Shown here in pieces: positions 19,877 through 30,039 of a stretch of 64,000 bases of DNA. Within the stretch, counting starts at the first letter, position 1. The number at the start of each line of letters is the position of its first letter. Position numbers and translations under genes: made by a program. The notes under the pieces are model-generated. The model ran no database searches. It had not been told where the DNA came from and worked only from the letters and a program-made list of their open reading frames with translations. The stretch lies in assembly GCF_000725625.1 (NCBI RefSeq), contig NZ_JOHS01000031.1, positions 1-64,000 on the forward strand. Reading direction: 5' to 3'. The DNA comes from Streptomyces sp. NRRL F-6676. GTDB lineage: Bacteria; Actinomycetota; Actinomycetes; Streptomycetales; Streptomycetaceae.

Positions 19877-20042
19877 GGTGCCTCCTGCGACCCCCGCGCA
19901 CGTGCGTCAGAGGTGACGATTGGTGAGGTTCGACGAATACATAACGGCTGCCGGCATCTCCTGGTGCCCCGGGTGGAGCACCTGGTGAAACTTGACAGCG
20001 CAGGCCACCTTACCGGCGACACTGCCCCCCTTGGAACGACCA

Positions 20043-20076
20043 ACCGGGGATACCCCAAATGTGGGGTATCCCCGGT
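20043..20076 (-). terminator. strong hairpin ending the spc operon at rplO
   Basis: Arms 20043-20056 and 20063-20076 pair perfectly over 14 bp (ACCGGGGATACCCC and complement) with a 6-nt loop that can close by one more A-T pair. It starts 36 nt after the rplO stop. No long U-tract follows on the minus strand. Confidence 0.8.
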
Positions 20077-20111
20077 CGGATTCGTTCACGTCATCGGCGT
20101 GCCTGACGGAG

Positions 20112-20567
20112 TCAGACGAGCTCGGTGACCGTACCGCCGGCGGCGGTGATCTTCTCCTTGGCGGAGCCGGAGACGGCGTCGACCGTCACCTGAAGCGCCA
20201 CGGAGACCTCGCCCTGGCCGAGGACCTTGACGAGGCTGTTCTTGCGAACGGCACCCTTGGCCACCAGGCCCTCGACGGTGACCTCGCCACCCTCGGGGTA
20301 CAGCGCGGCCAGCTTGTCGAGGTTCACGACCTGGTACTCGGTCTTGAACGGGTTCTTGAAGCCCTTCAGCTTCGGGAGGCGCATGTGGAGGGGCATCTGC
20401 CCGCCCTCGAAGCGCTCCGGAACCTGGTAGCGGGCCTTCGTGCCCTTGGTACCACGACCGGCCGTCTTGCCCTTCGACGCCTCACCACGACCGACACGGG
20501 TCTTGGCGGTCTTGGCGCCCGGGGCCGGACGGAGGTTGTGGATCTTGAGCGGGTTGTTCTCCGCCAT
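20112..20567 (-). CDS. rplO: 50S ribosomal protein L15
   Basis: Large-subunit protein with a long extension into 23S rRNA. 151 aa starting [19 protein letters not shown], with [17 protein letters not shown] typical of the N-terminal arm. Last gene of the spc operon before the terminator; it starts 2 nt after the rpmD stop. Confidence 0.98.
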   Translation of the reverse strand: MAENNPLKIHNLRPAPGAKTAKTRVGRGEASKGKTAGRGTKGTKARYQVPERFEGGQMPLHMRLPKLKGFKNPFKTEYQVVNLDKLAALYPEGGEVTVEGLVAKGAVRKNSLVKVLGQGEVSVALQVTVDAVSGSAKEKITAAGGTVTELV

Positions 20568-20569
20568 GA

Positions 20570-20752
20570 TCAGTCGACCTCCTCGACCGACACGAGGTGG
20601 CGGACGGTGTGCACCATGCCGCGGAACTCGGGGCGGTCCTCCTTGACGACCTGCGTGTTGATCCCCTTGAGACCAAGGGAACGCAGGGTGTCACGGTGGT
20701 TCTGCTTGCTGCCGATGTAGGACTTGACCTGCGTGATCTTGAGCTGTGCCAC
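20570..20752 (-). CDS. rpmD: 50S ribosomal protein L30
   Basis: 60 aa from GTG 20750-20752, starting [19 protein letters not shown] and ending SVEEVD, the full bacterial L30 fold. Upstream in-frame starts would run into rpsE. The start lies 2 nt past the rpsE stop and the stop 2 nt before rplO, so the three are tightly coupled. Confidence 0.97.
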   Translation of the reverse strand: MAQLKITQVKSYIGSKQNHRDTLRSLGLKGINTQVVKEDRPEFRGMVHTVRHLVSVEEVD

Positions 20753-20754
20753 GA

Positions 20755-21360
20755 TTACGCACCTGCCCCGGCACGCGCACGCAGCAGGGCCGCGGGGGCG
20801 ACGTCCTCGAGCGGCAGACCGCGGCGGGCCGCGACCTCCTCGGGACGCTGCAAGCCCTTGAGGGCCTCCACGGTCGCGTGCACGATGTTGATCTGGTTGT
20901 CGGAGCCGAGCGACTTCGACAGGATGTCGTGGATACCGGCGCACTCGAGCACGGCGCGCACCGGACCACCGGCGATAACGCCGGTACCGGGCGACGCGGG
21001 CTTGAGCAGCACGACGCCGGCCGCCTTCTCACCCTGGATCGGGTGCGGGATGGTGCCCTGGATGCGGGGGACCTTGAAGAAGTGCTTCTTGGCCTCCTCA
21101 ACACCCTTGGCGATGGCGGCCGGCACCTCCTTGGCCTTGCCGTATCCGACACCCACGGTGCCGTCACCGTCGCCCACCACGACCAGCGCGGTGAAGCTGA
21201 AGCGACGACCACCCTTCACAACCTTGGCGACACGGTTGATCGCGACGACGCGCTCGACGTACGCGGTCTTCTCGGCGGCGGATGCTCCGCCGTCACGGCC
21301 CTTCCGGTCCCGCCGCTCGCCGCCACCGGCACCGCCACCGCGGCGCTGGGGTCCAGCCAT
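20755..21360 (-). CDS. rpsE: 30S ribosomal protein S5
   Basis: Small-subunit protein at the mRNA entry channel, important for decoding accuracy. 201 aa: a Gly/Arg-rich N-terminal tail (about 1-30), the S5 RNA-binding domain ([22 protein letters not shown]) and the C-terminal domain ending RARAGAGA. Stop TAA. Positioned between rplR and rpmD. Confidence 0.98.
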   Translation of the reverse strand: MAGPQRRGGGAGGGERRDRKGRDGGASAAEKTAYVERVVAINRVAKVVKGGRRFSFTALVVVGDGDGTVGVGYGKAKEVPAAIAKGVEEAKKHFFKVPRIQGTIPHPIQGEKAAGVVLLKPASPGTGVIAGGPVRAVLECAGIHDILSKSLGSDNQINIVHATVEALKGLQRPEEVAARRGLPLEDVAPAALLRARAGAGA

Positions 21361-21396
21361 TGGATTACCTCTCTCTTTCCGCTAGCTACAAGCGGC

Positions 21397-21780
21397 TCAG
21401 AACTTGAGCCCGGCTTCGCGGGCGGCGTCCGCCAGGGCGGCGATGCGCCCGGCGTACTGGTTGCCACCACGGTCGAACACGACGGCCTCGACACCGGCGG
21501 CCTTGGCACGCTCGGCGACCAGGGCGCCGACCTGCTTGGCCTGCGCGGACTTGTCGCCCTCGCCGCCGCGGATCGACGTGTCCAGGGTGGACGCCGACGC
21601 CAGGGTGTGACCCTTGAGGTCGTCGATCACCTGCGCCACGATGTGACGGTTGGAGCGGGTCACGACCAGGCGGGGGCGCTCGGCCGTACCGGAGACCTTC
21701 TTGCGGATCCGGATGTGCCGCCGCTTGATGGCGGTGCGCTTGTAGGCGTCGCCCTTGGCGATCTTCTGCCCGTATGCCAT
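21397..21780 (-). CDS. rplR: 50S ribosomal protein L18
   Basis: 5S rRNA-binding protein, 127 aa, beginning [22 protein letters not shown] and ending [17 protein letters not shown], both conserved. It starts 3 nt after the rplF stop. Confidence 0.98.
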   Translation of the reverse strand: MAYGQKIAKGDAYKRTAIKRRHIRIRKKVSGTAERPRLVVTRSNRHIVAQVIDDLKGHTLASASTLDTSIRGGEGDKSAQAKQVGALVAERAKAAGVEAVVFDRGGNQYAGRIAALADAAREAGLKF

Positions 21781-21783
21781 GGC

Positions 21784-22323
21784 TTACTTACCCGCCTTTC
21801 CGACCTTGCGGCGGATGACTTCACCCTCGTACTTGACACCCTTGGCCTTGTACGGGTCGGGCTTGCGCAGCTTGCGGATGTTGGCCGCGACCTCGCCCAC
21901 CTTCTGCTTGTCGATGCCCTCGACCGAGAAGTGCGTCGGGTTCTCCACCTTGAAGGTGATGCCCTCGGGCGCCTCGACGGTGATCGAGTGGCTGTAGCCG
22001 AGCGCGAACTCGAGGTTCGAGCCCTTGGCGGTCACGCGGTAACCGACACCGCTGATCTCGAGCTTCTTCACGTAACCCTGGGTCACGCCGGTGATCATGT
22101 TCGCCACCAGCGTGCGGGACAGGCCGTGCAGGGCCTTGTTCTGACGCTCGTCGTTCGGGCGGGTGACGTTCAGCACGCCGTCCTCGCCCTTAGCGATCTC
22201 GATCGGCGCCGCGATGGTGTGCGACAGGGAGCCCTTGGGTCCCTTCACCTGCACCTGACGGCCGTCGATGGTGACGTCCACGCCGGCGGGAACCGCGATG
22301 GGGAGCTTGCCGATGCGCGACAT
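21784..22323 (-). CDS. rplF: 50S ribosomal protein L6
   Basis: Large-subunit protein near the factor-binding site. 179 aa with the two repeated L6 folds, starting [15 protein letters not shown] and ending with [19 protein letters not shown], the conserved C-terminal signature. 24 bp after rpsH. Confidence 0.98.
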   Translation of the reverse strand: MSRIGKLPIAVPAGVDVTIDGRQVQVKGPKGSLSHTIAAPIEIAKGEDGVLNVTRPNDERQNKALHGLSRTLVANMITGVTQGYVKKLEISGVGYRVTAKGSNLEFALGYSHSITVEAPEGITFKVENPTHFSVEGIDKQKVGEVAANIRKLRKPDPYKAKGVKYEGEVIRRKVGKAGK

Positions 22324-22347
22324 AGCTGTTTCCTCCGTTCCCTTCCG

Positions 22348-22746
22348 CTACCAGACGTAGGCGAGGACTTCCCCACCCACGCCCTTCTTGCCGGCCTGCT
22401 TGTCGGTGAGGAGCCCGTGCGACGTGGAGATGATCGCCACGCCGAGGCCGCCGAGCACCTTCGGCAGGTTGGTGGACTTCGCGTACACCCGGAGACCGGG
22501 CTTGGAGATCCGCTTGATGCCCGCGATGGAGCGCTCACGGTTGGGGCCGAACTTCAGCTCCAGGACGAGGTTCTTGCCGACCTCGGCGTCCTCGACCTTC
22601 CAGCCCGTGATGAAGCCCTCCTGCTGGAGGATCTCCGCGATGTGAGACTTGATCTTCGATGCCGGCATCGCCACGGAGTCGTGGTACGCCGAGTTCGCGT
22701 TACGCAGACGCGTGAGCATGTCTGCGATCGGATCAGTCATGGTCAT
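22348..22746 (-). CDS. rpsH: 30S ribosomal protein S8
   Basis: Central-domain 16S rRNA binder. 132 aa from ATG 22744-22746 ([11 protein letters not shown]); a second ATG two codons in is also possible. C-terminal [26 protein letters not shown] is typical. Upstream in-frame starts would give a 54-residue extension without homology. A 238-bp gap separates it from rpsN. Confidence 0.97.
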   Translation of the reverse strand: MTMTDPIADMLTRLRNANSAYHDSVAMPASKIKSHIAEILQQEGFITGWKVEDAEVGKNLVLELKFGPNRERSIAGIKRISKPGLRVYAKSTNLPKVLGGLGVAIISTSHGLLTDKQAGKKGVGGEVLAYVW

Positions 22747-22984
22747 GAATTGGCCTTCGGCCTCTCTCGCCGGGGTTTCCTGGTGCGCCATCCCTCTCCC
22801 CGATCCGAGACGGGACGGGTGCGGCGCGGTGGACCTACGGCGTAGTAAGCATTCATTGGCGGGCGAACCCGCGTATGTACAGGGCGCGGCAGGCGCCCAA
22901 CCCCGCAAGCCTACGGCATGCCGAGCGGGCCTCCTGCCGGACCCGGTTGCCTACCGAGAGCCCTGGTGCACCCCAAGTGGGGGT
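22747..22984 (-). promoter_or_regulatory. long rpsN-rpsH spacer with hairpins
   Basis: 238 bp without a gene inside an operon whose other spacers are mostly under 40 bp. It contains a 6-bp stem GGGCGC/GCGCCC (22882-22887 with 22893-22898) and a pair of CTTGGGG-type segments near 22970. It could hold a promoter, an S8-responsive site or a processing site; I see no consensus promoter. Confidence 0.4.
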
Positions 22985-23170
22985 TTACCAGGAGCTCTTG
23001 GTCACGCCCGGCAGCTCGCCGCGGTGAGCCATCTCACGGAGGCACACACGGCACAGGCCGAACTTGCGGTAGACGGAGTGCGGACGCCCACAGCGCTGGC
23101 AGCGGGTGTAGGCGCGCACGCCGAACTTGGGCTTGCGGGCAGCCTTCGCGATCAGAGCCTTCTTCGCCAT
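22985..23170 (-). CDS. rpsN: 30S ribosomal protein S14, zinc-binding type Z
   Basis: 61 aa from ATG 23168-23170, starting [21 protein letters not shown]. Four Cys in CQRCG and CRVC form the zinc ribbon of the short C+ S14. Its start is 5 nt after the rplE stop. Together with the zinc L36 it marks the zinc-replete ribosome set. Confidence 0.98.
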   Translation of the reverse strand: MAKKALIAKAARKPKFGVRAYTRCQRCGRPHSVYRKFGLCRVCLREMAHRGELPGVTKSSW

Positions 23171-23175
23171 CTCGC

Positions 23176-23733
23176 TCACGCCTCCTTGAAGGGGAAGCCG
23201 AGGTGACGGAGGAGCGCGCGGCCCTCTGCGTCGTTGGTCGCCGTGGTCACCACGGTGATGTCCATACCCCGGACGCGGTCGATCTTGTCCTGGTCGATCT
23301 CGTGGAACATGACCTGCTCCGTGAGACCGAAGGTGTAGTTGCCACGGCCGTCGAACTGCTTGGGGGACAGACCGCGGAAGTCGCGGATGCGCGGCAGCGC
23401 GAGCGACAGGGTGCGGTCCAGGAACTCCCACATGCGGTCGCCACGGAGCGTGACGTGGGCACCGATCGGCTGGCCCTCGCGCAGCTTGAACTGCGCGATG
23501 GACTTGCGGGCCTTGGTGACGGCCGGCTTCTGCCCGGTGATGATGGTCAGGTCACGGACGGCACCGTCCATGAGCTTGGAGTCACGGGCGGCGTCGCCGA
23601 CACCCATGTTGACCACGATCTTGACGAGGCCGGGGATCTGCATGACGTTCTCGTACTTGAACTCGTCACGCAGCTTGCCCGCGATCTCCTCGCGGTACTT
23701 CGTCTTGAGACGCGGAGTGGTGGTGGTAGCCAT
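23176..23733 (-). CDS. rplE: 50S ribosomal protein L5
   Basis: 5S rRNA-binding protein of the central protuberance, 185 aa. Contains [18 protein letters not shown] and the family motif [24 protein letters not shown]. Its ATG overlaps the rplX stop by one base (TGATG), so the pair is translationally coupled. Confidence 0.98.
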   Translation of the reverse strand: MATTTTPRLKTKYREEIAGKLRDEFKYENVMQIPGLVKIVVNMGVGDAARDSKLMDGAVRDLTIITGQKPAVTKARKSIAQFKLREGQPIGAHVTLRGDRMWEFLDRTLSLALPRIRDFRGLSPKQFDGRGNYTFGLTEQVMFHEIDQDKIDRVRGMDITVVTTATNDAEGRALLRHLGFPFKEA

Positions 23734-24056
23734 CAGATGTCCTCACCCGTCCGCTTGGCAACGCGGATCTTGTTGCCGTCCTCGTCGAAGCGGTAACCGA
23801 CGCGCGTGACGACCTTGTTCCCGTCCTTCTCCACGACCAGCTGGACGTTGGAGACGTGGACCGGGGCCTCGGTGGTCACGATGCCGCCGGCCTGCGAGCC
23901 GCTGGCGGTCGGGCCGGCCTTGGTGTGCTTCTTGACCCGGTTGACACCCTCGACCAGGACGCGGTCCTCGCGGGGGTAGGCCGCGATGACCTTGCCCTGC
24001 TTGCCCTTGTCCTTACCGGTGATGACCTGGACCAGGTCGCCCTTCTTGATCTTCAT
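23733..24056 (-). CDS. rplX: 50S ribosomal protein L24
   Basis: Assembly-initiator protein with a KOW motif. ATG 24054-24056 gives 107 aa starting [24 protein letters not shown] two codons upstream (24060-24062) overlaps the rplN stop and is an alternative start; GGAGG lies 4 nt before the GTG and 10 nt before the ATG, so both can be reached. Confidence 0.96.
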   Translation of the reverse strand: MKIKKGDLVQVITGKDKGKQGKVIAAYPREDRVLVEGVNRVKKHTKAGPTASGSQAGGIVTTEAPVHVSNVQLVVEKDGNKVVTRVGYRFDEDGNKIRVAKRTGEDI

Positions 24057-24058
24057 GC

Positions 24059-24427
24059 TCACAGCACCTCCGGCGCGAGGGAGATGATCTTCATGAACTT
24101 CTTCTCGCGCAGCTCACGGCCGACGGGGCCGAAGATACGGGTGCCGCGGGGGTCGCCGTCGTTCTTGAGAATGACGGCGGCGTTCTCGTCGAAGCGGATG
24201 TACGAGCCGTCGGGACGGCGGCGCTCCTTGACGGTGCGAACGATGACCGCCTTGACGACGTCACCCTTCTTCACGTTGCCACCGGGGATCGCGTCCTTGA
24301 CGGTGGCGACGATGACGTCACCGATGCCCGCGTAGCGGCGACCGGAGCCACCGAGCACACGGATGGTGAGAATTTCCTTCGCACCCGTGTTGTCGGCGAC
24401 ACGCAGTCGCGACTCCTGCTGGATCAC
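24059..24427 (-). CDS. rplN: 50S ribosomal protein L14
   Basis: First gene of the spc operon, 122 aa, starting [19 protein letters not shown] from GTG 24425-24427 with AGGAGATAG upstream. [19 protein letters not shown] is the family signature. The 145-bp gap before it carries three stacked hairpins (separate entry). Confidence 0.98.
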   Translation of the reverse strand: MIQQESRLRVADNTGAKEILTIRVLGGSGRRYAGIGDVIVATVKDAIPGGNVKKGDVVKAVIVRTVKERRRPDGSYIRFDENAAVILKNDGDPRGTRIFGPVGRELREKKFMKIISLAPEVL

Positions 24428-24455
24428 GTCTATCTCCTGTTTGTCTGCCGGTTCC

Positions 24456-24570
24456 CCACCGGGGCTGACTTGCTTCGATCAAGCGCAGCAGCCCCGGTGG
24501 AGCCTGGCGGAACTGTCCTGCGAGGAATGCCCCGCAGGAACGTACTCTTTGGAATTCCCTTGCGGGAATT
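24456..24570 (-). promoter_or_regulatory. structured leader between rpsQ and rplN
   Basis: Three hairpins in transcript order. The first is AATTCCC with its complement (24564-24570 with 24553-24559) around a GCAA loop, a GNRA tetraloop. The second has TCCTGCG-type arms near 24510-24535. The third is a perfect 12-bp stem (24489-24500 with 24456-24467) around a 21-nt loop, ending 29 nt before rplN. The site separates the S10 and spc operons and could attenuate or process the transcript; no U-tract follows the last stem. Confidence 0.6.
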
Positions 24571-24572
24571 AC

Positions 24573-24860
24573 CTACTTGGCCTTCTCGAGGATCTCGACG
24601 ACGCGCCAGCGCTTCGTCGCGGACAGCGGCCGGGTCTCCATGAGGAGGACGCGGTCGCCGACACCCGCGGCGTTCTGCTCGTCGTGCGCCTTGAGCTTGT
24701 TGGTACGGCGGATGACCTTGCCGTACAGCGCGTGCTTGACGCGGTCCTCGACGGCGACGACGACGGTCTTGTCCATCTTGTCGCTGACGACGAGACCCTC
24801 ACGGGTCTTGCGGAAGCCGCGGGCCTCTGCAGTCTGCTCAGTCACGTTGCTCTCACTCAT
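24573..24860 (-). CDS. rpsQ: 30S ribosomal protein S17
   Basis: 16S rRNA-binding OB-fold protein, 95 aa. The core [21 protein letters not shown] is conserved, and the C-terminus is [20 protein letters not shown] overlaps the rpmC stop by one base. Last gene of the S10 operon. Confidence 0.97.
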   Translation of the reverse strand: MSESNVTEQTAEARGFRKTREGLVVSDKMDKTVVVAVEDRVKHALYGKVIRRTNKLKAHDEQNAAGVGDRVLLMETRPLSATKRWRVVEILEKAK

Positions 24861-25084
24861 CAGGCGCTCTCCACCGTCTCGATGCCCAGCTCGCGCTCAC
24901 GCATCAGGGTGTAGATCCGCGCGATGTCCTTCCGGACGGCCTTCAGCCGACCGTGGTTCTCGAGCTGACCGGTCGCCGCCTGGAAGCGGAGGTTGAACAG
25001 CTCTTCCTTGGCTTCGCGGAGCTTCGCCAGAAGCTCCTCGTCACCCAGTTCGCGCAGCTCGGACGCCTTGGTACCGGCCGACAT
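24860..25084 (-). CDS. rpmC: 50S ribosomal protein L29
   Basis: Exit-tunnel protein that helps bind signal recognition particle and trigger factor. 74 aa from ATG 25082-25084; a GTG immediately upstream would add one residue. Motif [22 protein letters not shown] is the L29 signature. Overlaps rplP by one base (TGATG). Confidence 0.97.
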   Translation of the reverse strand: MSAGTKASELRELGDEELLAKLREAKEELFNLRFQAATGQLENHGRLKAVRKDIARIYTLMRERELGIETVESA

Positions 25085-25503
25085 CACGCTTCACCTGCCT
25101 CGCGCTTGACGATCCGGCACTTCATCGGCAGCTTGTGGGCCGCACGAGTCAGCGCCTCACGGGCGATCTTCTCGTTGGGGTAGGACAGCTCGAACATGAC
25201 CCGGCCCGGGTGCACGTTCGCGATCCACCACTCGGGAGAACCCTTACCGGAACCCATGCGGGTCTCGGCAGGCTTCTTCGTGAGCGGGCGGTCCGGGTAG
25301 ATGTTGATCCAGACCTTGCCACCACGCTTGATGTGGCGGGTCATCGCGATACGGGCCGCCTCGATCTGGCGGTTGGTCACGTACGCCGGCGTGAGGGCCT
25401 GGATGCCGTACTCGCCGAACGAGACCGTCGTACCGCCCTTGGCCTGACCACGGCGCTTCGGGTGGTGCTGCTTGCGGTGCTTGACCCTACGGGGGATCAG
25501 CAT
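25084..25503 (-). CDS. rplP: 50S ribosomal protein L16
   Basis: Organises the A-site tRNA region of the large subunit. 139 aa, [19 protein letters not shown] to [16 protein letters not shown]. Conserved MGSGKG and [11 protein letters not shown] are present. It starts 5 nt after the rpsC stop. Confidence 0.98.
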   Translation of the reverse strand: MLIPRRVKHRKQHHPKRRGQAKGGTTVSFGEYGIQALTPAYVTNRQIEAARIAMTRHIKRGGKVWINIYPDRPLTKKPAETRMGSGKGSPEWWIANVHPGRVMFELSYPNEKIAREALTRAAHKLPMKCRIVKREAGEA

Positions 25504-25508
25504 GTCGG

Positions 25509-26342
25509 TCAGGCCTCCGTTCCGGTGCTCTCAGCCGGAGCAGCGGCGGGCGCGTCGGCCTTGGGGGCCTCGGCTGCCGGAGCCGACTGCTGCTGCGGCT
25601 TGCGACCGCGGCCGCCACGCTCGCCACCGCGGCCACCACGGGCCGGACGGTCGGCGCCACCACGGGCCGGGCGGTTGCCGGCACGGGCGGCCGCGTTCTC
25701 GGCGCGGACCTCGGCGATGTTCTTGACGTCGCCCTTGTAGATCCAGACCTTCACACCGATGCGGCCGAAGGTCGTCTTGGCCTCGAAGAAGCCGTAGTCC
25801 ACGTTCGCGCGGAGCGTGTGCAGGGGCACGCGGCCCTCGCGGTAGAACTCCGAGCGGGACATCTCGGCGCCGCCGAGGCGGCCACCGCACTGGATCTTGA
25901 TGCCCTTGGCGCCCGCCTTCATCGCCGACTGCATGCTCTTGCGCATGGCACGGCGGAAGGAGACACGGCTGGAGAGCTGCTCGGCGACGGCCTGGGCCAC
26001 GAGCTGAGCGTCCGTCTCGGGGTTCTTGACCTCGAGGATGTTCAGCTGGACCTGCTTGCCCGTCAGCTTCTCGAGGTCACCGCGGATGCGGTCGGCCTCG
26101 GCGCCGCGGCGGCCGATGACGATGCCCGGACGCGCGGTGTGGATGTCCACACGGACGCGGTCCCGGGTGCGCTCGATCTCGACCTTGGAGATGCCGGCGC
26201 GCTCCATGCCGGACGTCATCATCCGGCGGATGGCGACGTCTTCCTTGACGTAGTCCTTGTACAGCTTGTCGGCGTACCACCGGGACTTGAAGTCCGTGGT
26301 GACACCGAGCCGGAACCCATGCGGGTTAACCTTCTGGCCCAT
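25509..26342 (-). CDS. rpsC: 30S ribosomal protein S3 with Arg/Gly-rich tail
   Basis: Head protein at the mRNA entry site with helicase activity. 277 aa: KH domain (about 40-105, including [19 protein letters not shown]) and S3 C-terminal domain (about 110-210). Beyond this is a low-complexity tail of about 55 residues with several RGG/ARGG units and then Ala/Pro/Glu, absent from E. coli S3 but found in other streptomycetes. ATG shares one base with the rplV stop (TAATG). Confidence 0.98.
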   Translation of the reverse strand: MGQKVNPHGFRLGVTTDFKSRWYADKLYKDYVKEDVAIRRMMTSGMERAGISKVEIERTRDRVRVDIHTARPGIVIGRRGAEADRIRGDLEKLTGKQVQLNILEVKNPETDAQLVAQAVAEQLSSRVSFRRAMRKSMQSAMKAGAKGIKIQCGGRLGGAEMSRSEFYREGRVPLHTLRANVDYGFFEAKTTFGRIGVKVWIYKGDVKNIAEVRAENAAARAGNRPARGGADRPARGGRGGERGGRGRKPQQQSAPAAEAPKADAPAAAPAESTGTEA

Positions 26343-26689
26343 TACCGGGTTCCTTCCTTGCTGCTGACGACCACGGTGATGTGGCTGGTCCGCTTGCGGA
26401 TCCGGTAGGCGCGGCCCTGGGCGCGCGGACGGAACCGCTTCAGGGTCGGGCCCTCGTCGACGTAGGCCTCGGAGATGAAGAGGCTGTCGGCGTCGGTGTG
26501 GTCGTAGTTGTGCGCGGCGTTGGCGATGGCGCTGTCCAGCACCTTGCCGACCGGCACGCTCGCGGCCTGCGGGGCGAAACGCAGGACCGCCTGAGCCTCC
26601 GTGGCGTCCATGCCACGGATGAGGTCCACCACGCGGCGGGCCTTCATGGGCGTGACGCGGATGTACCGCGCCTGGGCCCTGGCTTCCAT
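26342..26689 (-). CDS. rplV: 50S ribosomal protein L22
   Basis: Lines the nascent-chain tunnel and macrolide site. 115 aa from ATG 26687-26689 ([19 protein letters not shown]) with GAAGGGA 5 nt upstream; a further ATG 24 nt upstream is a weaker alternative. The beta-hairpin tip [20 protein letters not shown] is of normal length, with no sign of macrolide-resistance changes. Confidence 0.97.
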   Translation of the reverse strand: MEARAQARYIRVTPMKARRVVDLIRGMDATEAQAVLRFAPQAASVPVGKVLDSAIANAAHNYDHTDADSLFISEAYVDEGPTLKRFRPRAQGRAYRIRKRTSHITVVVSSKEGTR

Positions 26690-26732
26690 GGTTGTCCCTT
26701 CAGTGTTTGTCATGGTCGATTGCACCCGCCGA

Positions 26733-27014
26733 CTAGCGGCGCTTCGACTTCCGGTCGTCCTTGACGTGCCCCCGGAAGGTGCGCGTCGGCGAGAACTCGC
26801 CGAGCTTGTGGCCGACCATGGACTCGGTGACAAACACCGGGATGTGGGTCTTGCCGTTGTGCACCGCGATCGTGTGGCCGAGCATGGCCGGGACGATCAT
26901 CGAGCGACGGGACCAGGTCTTGATGACGTTCTTGGAACCCGCTTCGTTCTGCACGTCCACCTTCTTCATGAGGTGGTCGTCGACGAAGGGCCCCTTCTTG
27001 AGACTGCGCGGCAT
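26733..27014 (-). CDS. rpsS: 30S ribosomal protein S19
   Basis: Head protein, 93 aa, [15 protein letters not shown] to [12 protein letters not shown]. The conserved [21 protein letters not shown] is present. It lies 12 bp after rplB and 43 bp before rplV. Confidence 0.98.
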   Translation of the reverse strand: MPRSLKKGPFVDDHLMKKVDVQNEAGSKNVIKTWSRRSMIVPAMLGHTIAVHNGKTHIPVFVTESMVGHKLGEFSPTRTFRGHVKDDRKSKRR

Positions 27015-27026
27015 CTGAACCCGCTC

Positions 27027-27863
27027 CTAGCGCTTCTTGTTCGTCTTGCGGCGGCGGACGATGTACTTGTTCGACGCCTTCTTGGGCGAACGAGTACGGC
27101 CTTCCTTCTTGCCCCACGGGGACACCGGGTGGCGACCACCGGAGGTACGGCCCTCACCACCACCGTGCGGGTGGTCGACGGGGTTCATGACCACACCACG
27201 GACGGTCGGGCGGACGCCCAGCCAGCGCTTGCGGCCGGCCTTGCCCCAGTTGATGTTCGACTGCTCGGCGTTGCCGACCTCGCCGACCGTGGCGCGGCAG
27301 CGCTGGTCGACCAGGCGGATCTCGCCGGACGGCATGCGGAGGTGGGCCATCGAGCCCTCCTTCGCGAGCAGCTGCACCGAGGCACCGGCGGAGCGGGCGA
27401 ACTTGGCGCCGCCGCCCGGCCGCAGCTCGATGGCGTGCAGCGTGGTACCGACCGGGATGTTGCGCAGCGCGAGGTTGTTGCCCGGCTTGATGTCGGCGCC
27501 GGGACCGTTCTCGACGCGGTCGCCCTGGGCCAGACCACGCGGGGCGAGGATGTAGCGCTTCTCGCCGTCGGCGTAGTGCAGCAGCGCGATGCGCGCGGTG
27601 CGGTTGGGGTCGTACTCGATGTGCGCGACCTTCGCCGGCACGCCGTCCTTGTCGTGACGACGGAAGTCGATCACGCGGTAGGCGCGCTTGTGTCCGCCAC
27701 CCTGGTGGCGAACGGTCACACGACCGGAATTGTTACGGCCGCCCTTGCTGTGCAGGGGACGGACCAGCGACTTCTCCGGCGTGGACCGCGTGACCTCGAC
27801 GAAGTCGGCGACGCTGGCGCCACGACGGCCAGGAGTCGTCGGCTTGTACTTGCGGATACCCAT
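27027..27863 (-). CDS. rplB: 50S ribosomal protein L2
   Basis: Universal large-subunit protein next to the peptidyl transferase centre. 278 aa, starting [18 protein letters not shown]. The conserved C-terminal [14 protein letters not shown] includes the functionally important His. The spacer to rplW is 51 bp. Confidence 0.99.
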   Translation of the reverse strand: MGIRKYKPTTPGRRGASVADFVEVTRSTPEKSLVRPLHSKGGRNNSGRVTVRHQGGGHKRAYRVIDFRRHDKDGVPAKVAHIEYDPNRTARIALLHYADGEKRYILAPRGLAQGDRVENGPGADIKPGNNLALRNIPVGTTLHAIELRPGGGAKFARSAGASVQLLAKEGSMAHLRMPSGEIRLVDQRCRATVGEVGNAEQSNINWGKAGRKRWLGVRPTVRGVVMNPVDHPHGGGEGRTSGGRHPVSPWGKKEGRTRSPKKASNKYIVRRRKTNKKR

Positions 27864-27914
27864 TGTCTCTCAGTCCTCGGAAAGTTCCGATTATCTGGAC
27901 GTTCCGGACCTCCG

Positions 27915-28334
27915 TCAGGAGGTCGGACCGCCGAAGATGTCGATACGGTCGCCCTCGGCAAGGGTCACGATCGCGCGCTTGGTGGCGGCACGCTGACCGA
28001 AACCGGTGCGGGTGCGCTTGCGCTTGCCCTGCCGGTTGATCGTGTTGACCCCGGTGACCTTGACCTCGAAGACCGCCTCGACGGCCTGCTTGATCTGGGT
28101 CTTGTTGCTGCCCGGCGCGACGATGAACGTGTACTTGTTGTCGTCGAGCAGGGCGTAGCTCTTCTCGGAGACGACCGGCTTCAGCAGCACGTCACGGGGG
28201 TCCGTGAAGGACTTGCTGGCCGGGGTCTCGACCGTGTTCCGGCCCTCCGCGGCGTGGCGGCGCGCCTTGGCGACGCGCGCGGCCTTGGCGGCCTTCGCGG
28301 CCTTGGAGGCGATGCTCGGGTGACGCGTAGCCAT
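27915..28334 (-). CDS. rplW: 50S ribosomal protein L23
   Basis: Docking site for trigger factor and SRP at the tunnel exit. 139 aa: an N-terminal extension of about 45 residues rich in Ala, Lys and Arg ([18 protein letters not shown]), then the L23 core from [16 protein letters not shown]. The extension is typical of Streptomyces. ATG 28332-28334 overlaps the rplD stop by one base. Confidence 0.97.
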   Translation of the reverse strand: MATRHPSIASKAAKAAKAARVAKARRHAAEGRNTVETPASKSFTDPRDVLLKPVVSEKSYALLDDNKYTFIVAPGSNKTQIKQAVEAVFEVKVTGVNTINRQGKRKRTRTGFGQRAATKRAIVTLAEGDRIDIFGGPTS

Positions 28335-28993
28335 CAGGCCTCGCTCCCTTCGGTGTCGTTGGCCTTGTTCGGGCCGGACACGAAGGACTCGAAGGCGGCC
28401 TGGGTGAAGACCACGTCGTCCGAGACGAGAACGTCGTACGTGTTCAGCTGGCCCGGCTCCAGGATGTGGACCTGGGGCAGGTTGCGGGCGGACAGCCACG
28501 CGGCCTCGTCGGCGCGGTCGACGACCAGGAGCAGGTTCTTGCGCTCCGAGATCTTGCCGAACAGCGTCCGGGCGGCCTTCGTGGAGGCGGTCTCGCCCTC
28601 GACCACGCCGGTGACGACGTGGATGCGGTTGTGGCGGGCCCGGTCGGTGAGGGCGTGGCGCAGGGCCGCGGCCTTCATCTTCTTCGGGGTCCGCTGCGAG
28701 TAGTCACGCGGCTGCGGGCCGTGGACGACGCCACCGCCGGCGAACTGCGGGGCGCGGGTCGAACCCTGACGGGCGCGGCCGGTGCCCTTCTGGCGGTACG
28801 GCTTCTTGCCGCCACCGCGGACTTCACCGCGGGTCTTGGTCTTGTGCGTGCCCTGGCGGGCGGCGGCCAGCTGCGCGACGACGACCTGGTGGATCAGCGG
28901 GATGCTGACCTTCTCCACGCCGAAGATGCCCTCGGGCAGTTCGACGGTCCCGGCCTTCTCGCCCGCCGGCGAAAGGATGTCAACAGTGCTCAT
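28334..28993 (-). CDS. rplD: 50S ribosomal protein L4
   Basis: Tunnel protein, and in E. coli the autogenous regulator of the S10 operon. 219 aa from ATG 28991-28993 ([13 protein letters not shown]); upstream in-frame starts belong to rplC. The tunnel loop [20 protein letters not shown] and [17 protein letters not shown] are intact. Whether it regulates here by binding the rpsJ leader is not known from sequence. Confidence 0.97.
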   Translation of the reverse strand: MSTVDILSPAGEKAGTVELPEGIFGVEKVSIPLIHQVVVAQLAAARQGTHKTKTRGEVRGGGKKPYRQKGTGRARQGSTRAPQFAGGGVVHGPQPRDYSQRTPKKMKAAALRHALTDRARHNRIHVVTGVVEGETASTKAARTLFGKISERKNLLLVVDRADEAAWLSARNLPQVHILEPGQLNTYDVLVSDDVVFTQAAFESFVSGPNKANDTEGSEA

Positions 28994-29000
28994 CGTTACC

Positions 29001-29645
29001 TCAGGCCCCCTTGGCCGCGGTGCGGACCAGGACGAGGCCGCCGTTCGGACCGGGAACCGCGCCCTTGATGAGCAGCAGACCCTTCTCCGCGTCAACGGCG
29101 TGGACGGTCAGGTTCTGGGTGGTGACCCGCTCGTTGCCCATGCGGCCCGCCATGCGGAGGCCCTTGAACACACGGCCCGGGGTGGCGCAGCCGCCGATGG
29201 AACCGGGCGAGCGGTGCTTGCGCTGGGTGCCGTGTCCGGCGCCGAGGCCCTTGAAGTTGTGACGCTTCATGACACCGGCGAAGCCCTTGCCCTTGCTCTT
29301 GCCGGTGACGTCGACCTTCACGCCCGCCTCGAAGACCTCGGCGGTGACTTCCTGACCGAGGGTGTACTCGGCGGCGTCGGCCGTGCGGATCTCGACGAGG
29401 TGGCGGCGGGGGGTGACGTCGGCCTTGGCGAAGTGGCCCTTGAGGGGCTTGTTCACCTTGCGGGGGTCGATGTCGCCGAACGCGATCTGGACGGACTCGT
29501 AGCCGTCGGCGTCGTTCGTGCGGACCTGGGTGACGACGTTTGGGCCGGCCTTGACGACGGTGACCGGGACGACACGGTTGTTCTCGTCCCACACCTGCGT
29601 CATGCCGAGCTTCTCGCCCAGGATGCCCTTGATCTGCTTGGTCAT
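29001..29645 (-). CDS. rplC: 50S ribosomal protein L3
   Basis: Reaches the peptidyl transferase centre. 214 aa from ATG 29643-29645 ([19 protein letters not shown]). The central extension [20 protein letters not shown] and [14 protein letters not shown] are conserved, including the Gln methylated in some bacteria. 16 bp after rpsJ. Confidence 0.98.
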   Translation of the reverse strand: MTKQIKGILGEKLGMTQVWDENNRVVPVTVVKAGPNVVTQVRTNDADGYESVQIAFGDIDPRKVNKPLKGHFAKADVTPRRHLVEIRTADAAEYTLGQEVTAEVFEAGVKVDVTGKSKGKGFAGVMKRHNFKGLGAGHGTQRKHRSPGSIGGCATPGRVFKGLRMAGRMGNERVTTQNLTVHAVDAEKGLLLIKGAVPGPNGGLVLVRTAAKGA

Positions 29646-29661
29646 CTTCAGATCACCGGCC

Positions 29662-29970
29662 TCAGAGCTTGATCTCGATGTCGACACCGGCCGGGAGGTC
29701 GAGTCGCATCAGAGAGTCAACGGTCTTGGGGGTCGGGTCGAGGATGTCGATCAGGCGCTTGTGCGTGCGCATCTCGAAGTGCTCGCGCGAGTCCTTGTAC
29801 TTGTGCGGCGACTTGATGACGCAGTACACGTTCTTCTCAGTGGGCAGCGGCACCGGGCCCGCGACCGACGCACCAGTGCGGGTCACCGTCTCGACGATCT
29901 TCTTCGCCGAGGAGTCGATGACCTCGTGGTCGTAGGCCTTGAGCCGGATGCGGATCTTCTGTCCCGCCAT
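29662..29970 (-). CDS. rpsJ: 30S ribosomal protein S10
   Basis: Head protein that also forms, with NusB, an antitermination module. 102 aa, [19 protein letters not shown] to [12 protein letters not shown]. First gene of the S10 operon; it has a long upstream region containing the 27-nt element shared with the rpsL leader. Confidence 0.98.
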   Translation of the reverse strand: MAGQKIRIRLKAYDHEVIDSSAKKIVETVTRTGASVAGPVPLPTEKNVYCVIKSPHKYKDSREHFEMRTHKRLIDILDPTPKTVDSLMRLDLPAGVDIEIKL

Positions 29971-30039
29971 GGCTACTCAGTAGTCCTGTCTCTCGTAACG
30001 CTCCGGAACCCGGCGGGGTGTCTTGCCGTCTCCCTGCCC

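Noticed and set aside
17901..19901. One 666-codon frame through adk and the secY region
   Set aside because: The frame is open across secY only by chance; real adk starts at 18563, and secY is encoded in another frame.
19998..20004. Plus-strand TTGACAG between secY and rplO
   Set aside because: There is no plus-strand gene or -10 box downstream.
22985..23431. 148-codon frame for S14
   Set aside because: The first 87 codons overlap rplE in another frame; the zinc-type S14 of 61 aa explains the signal.
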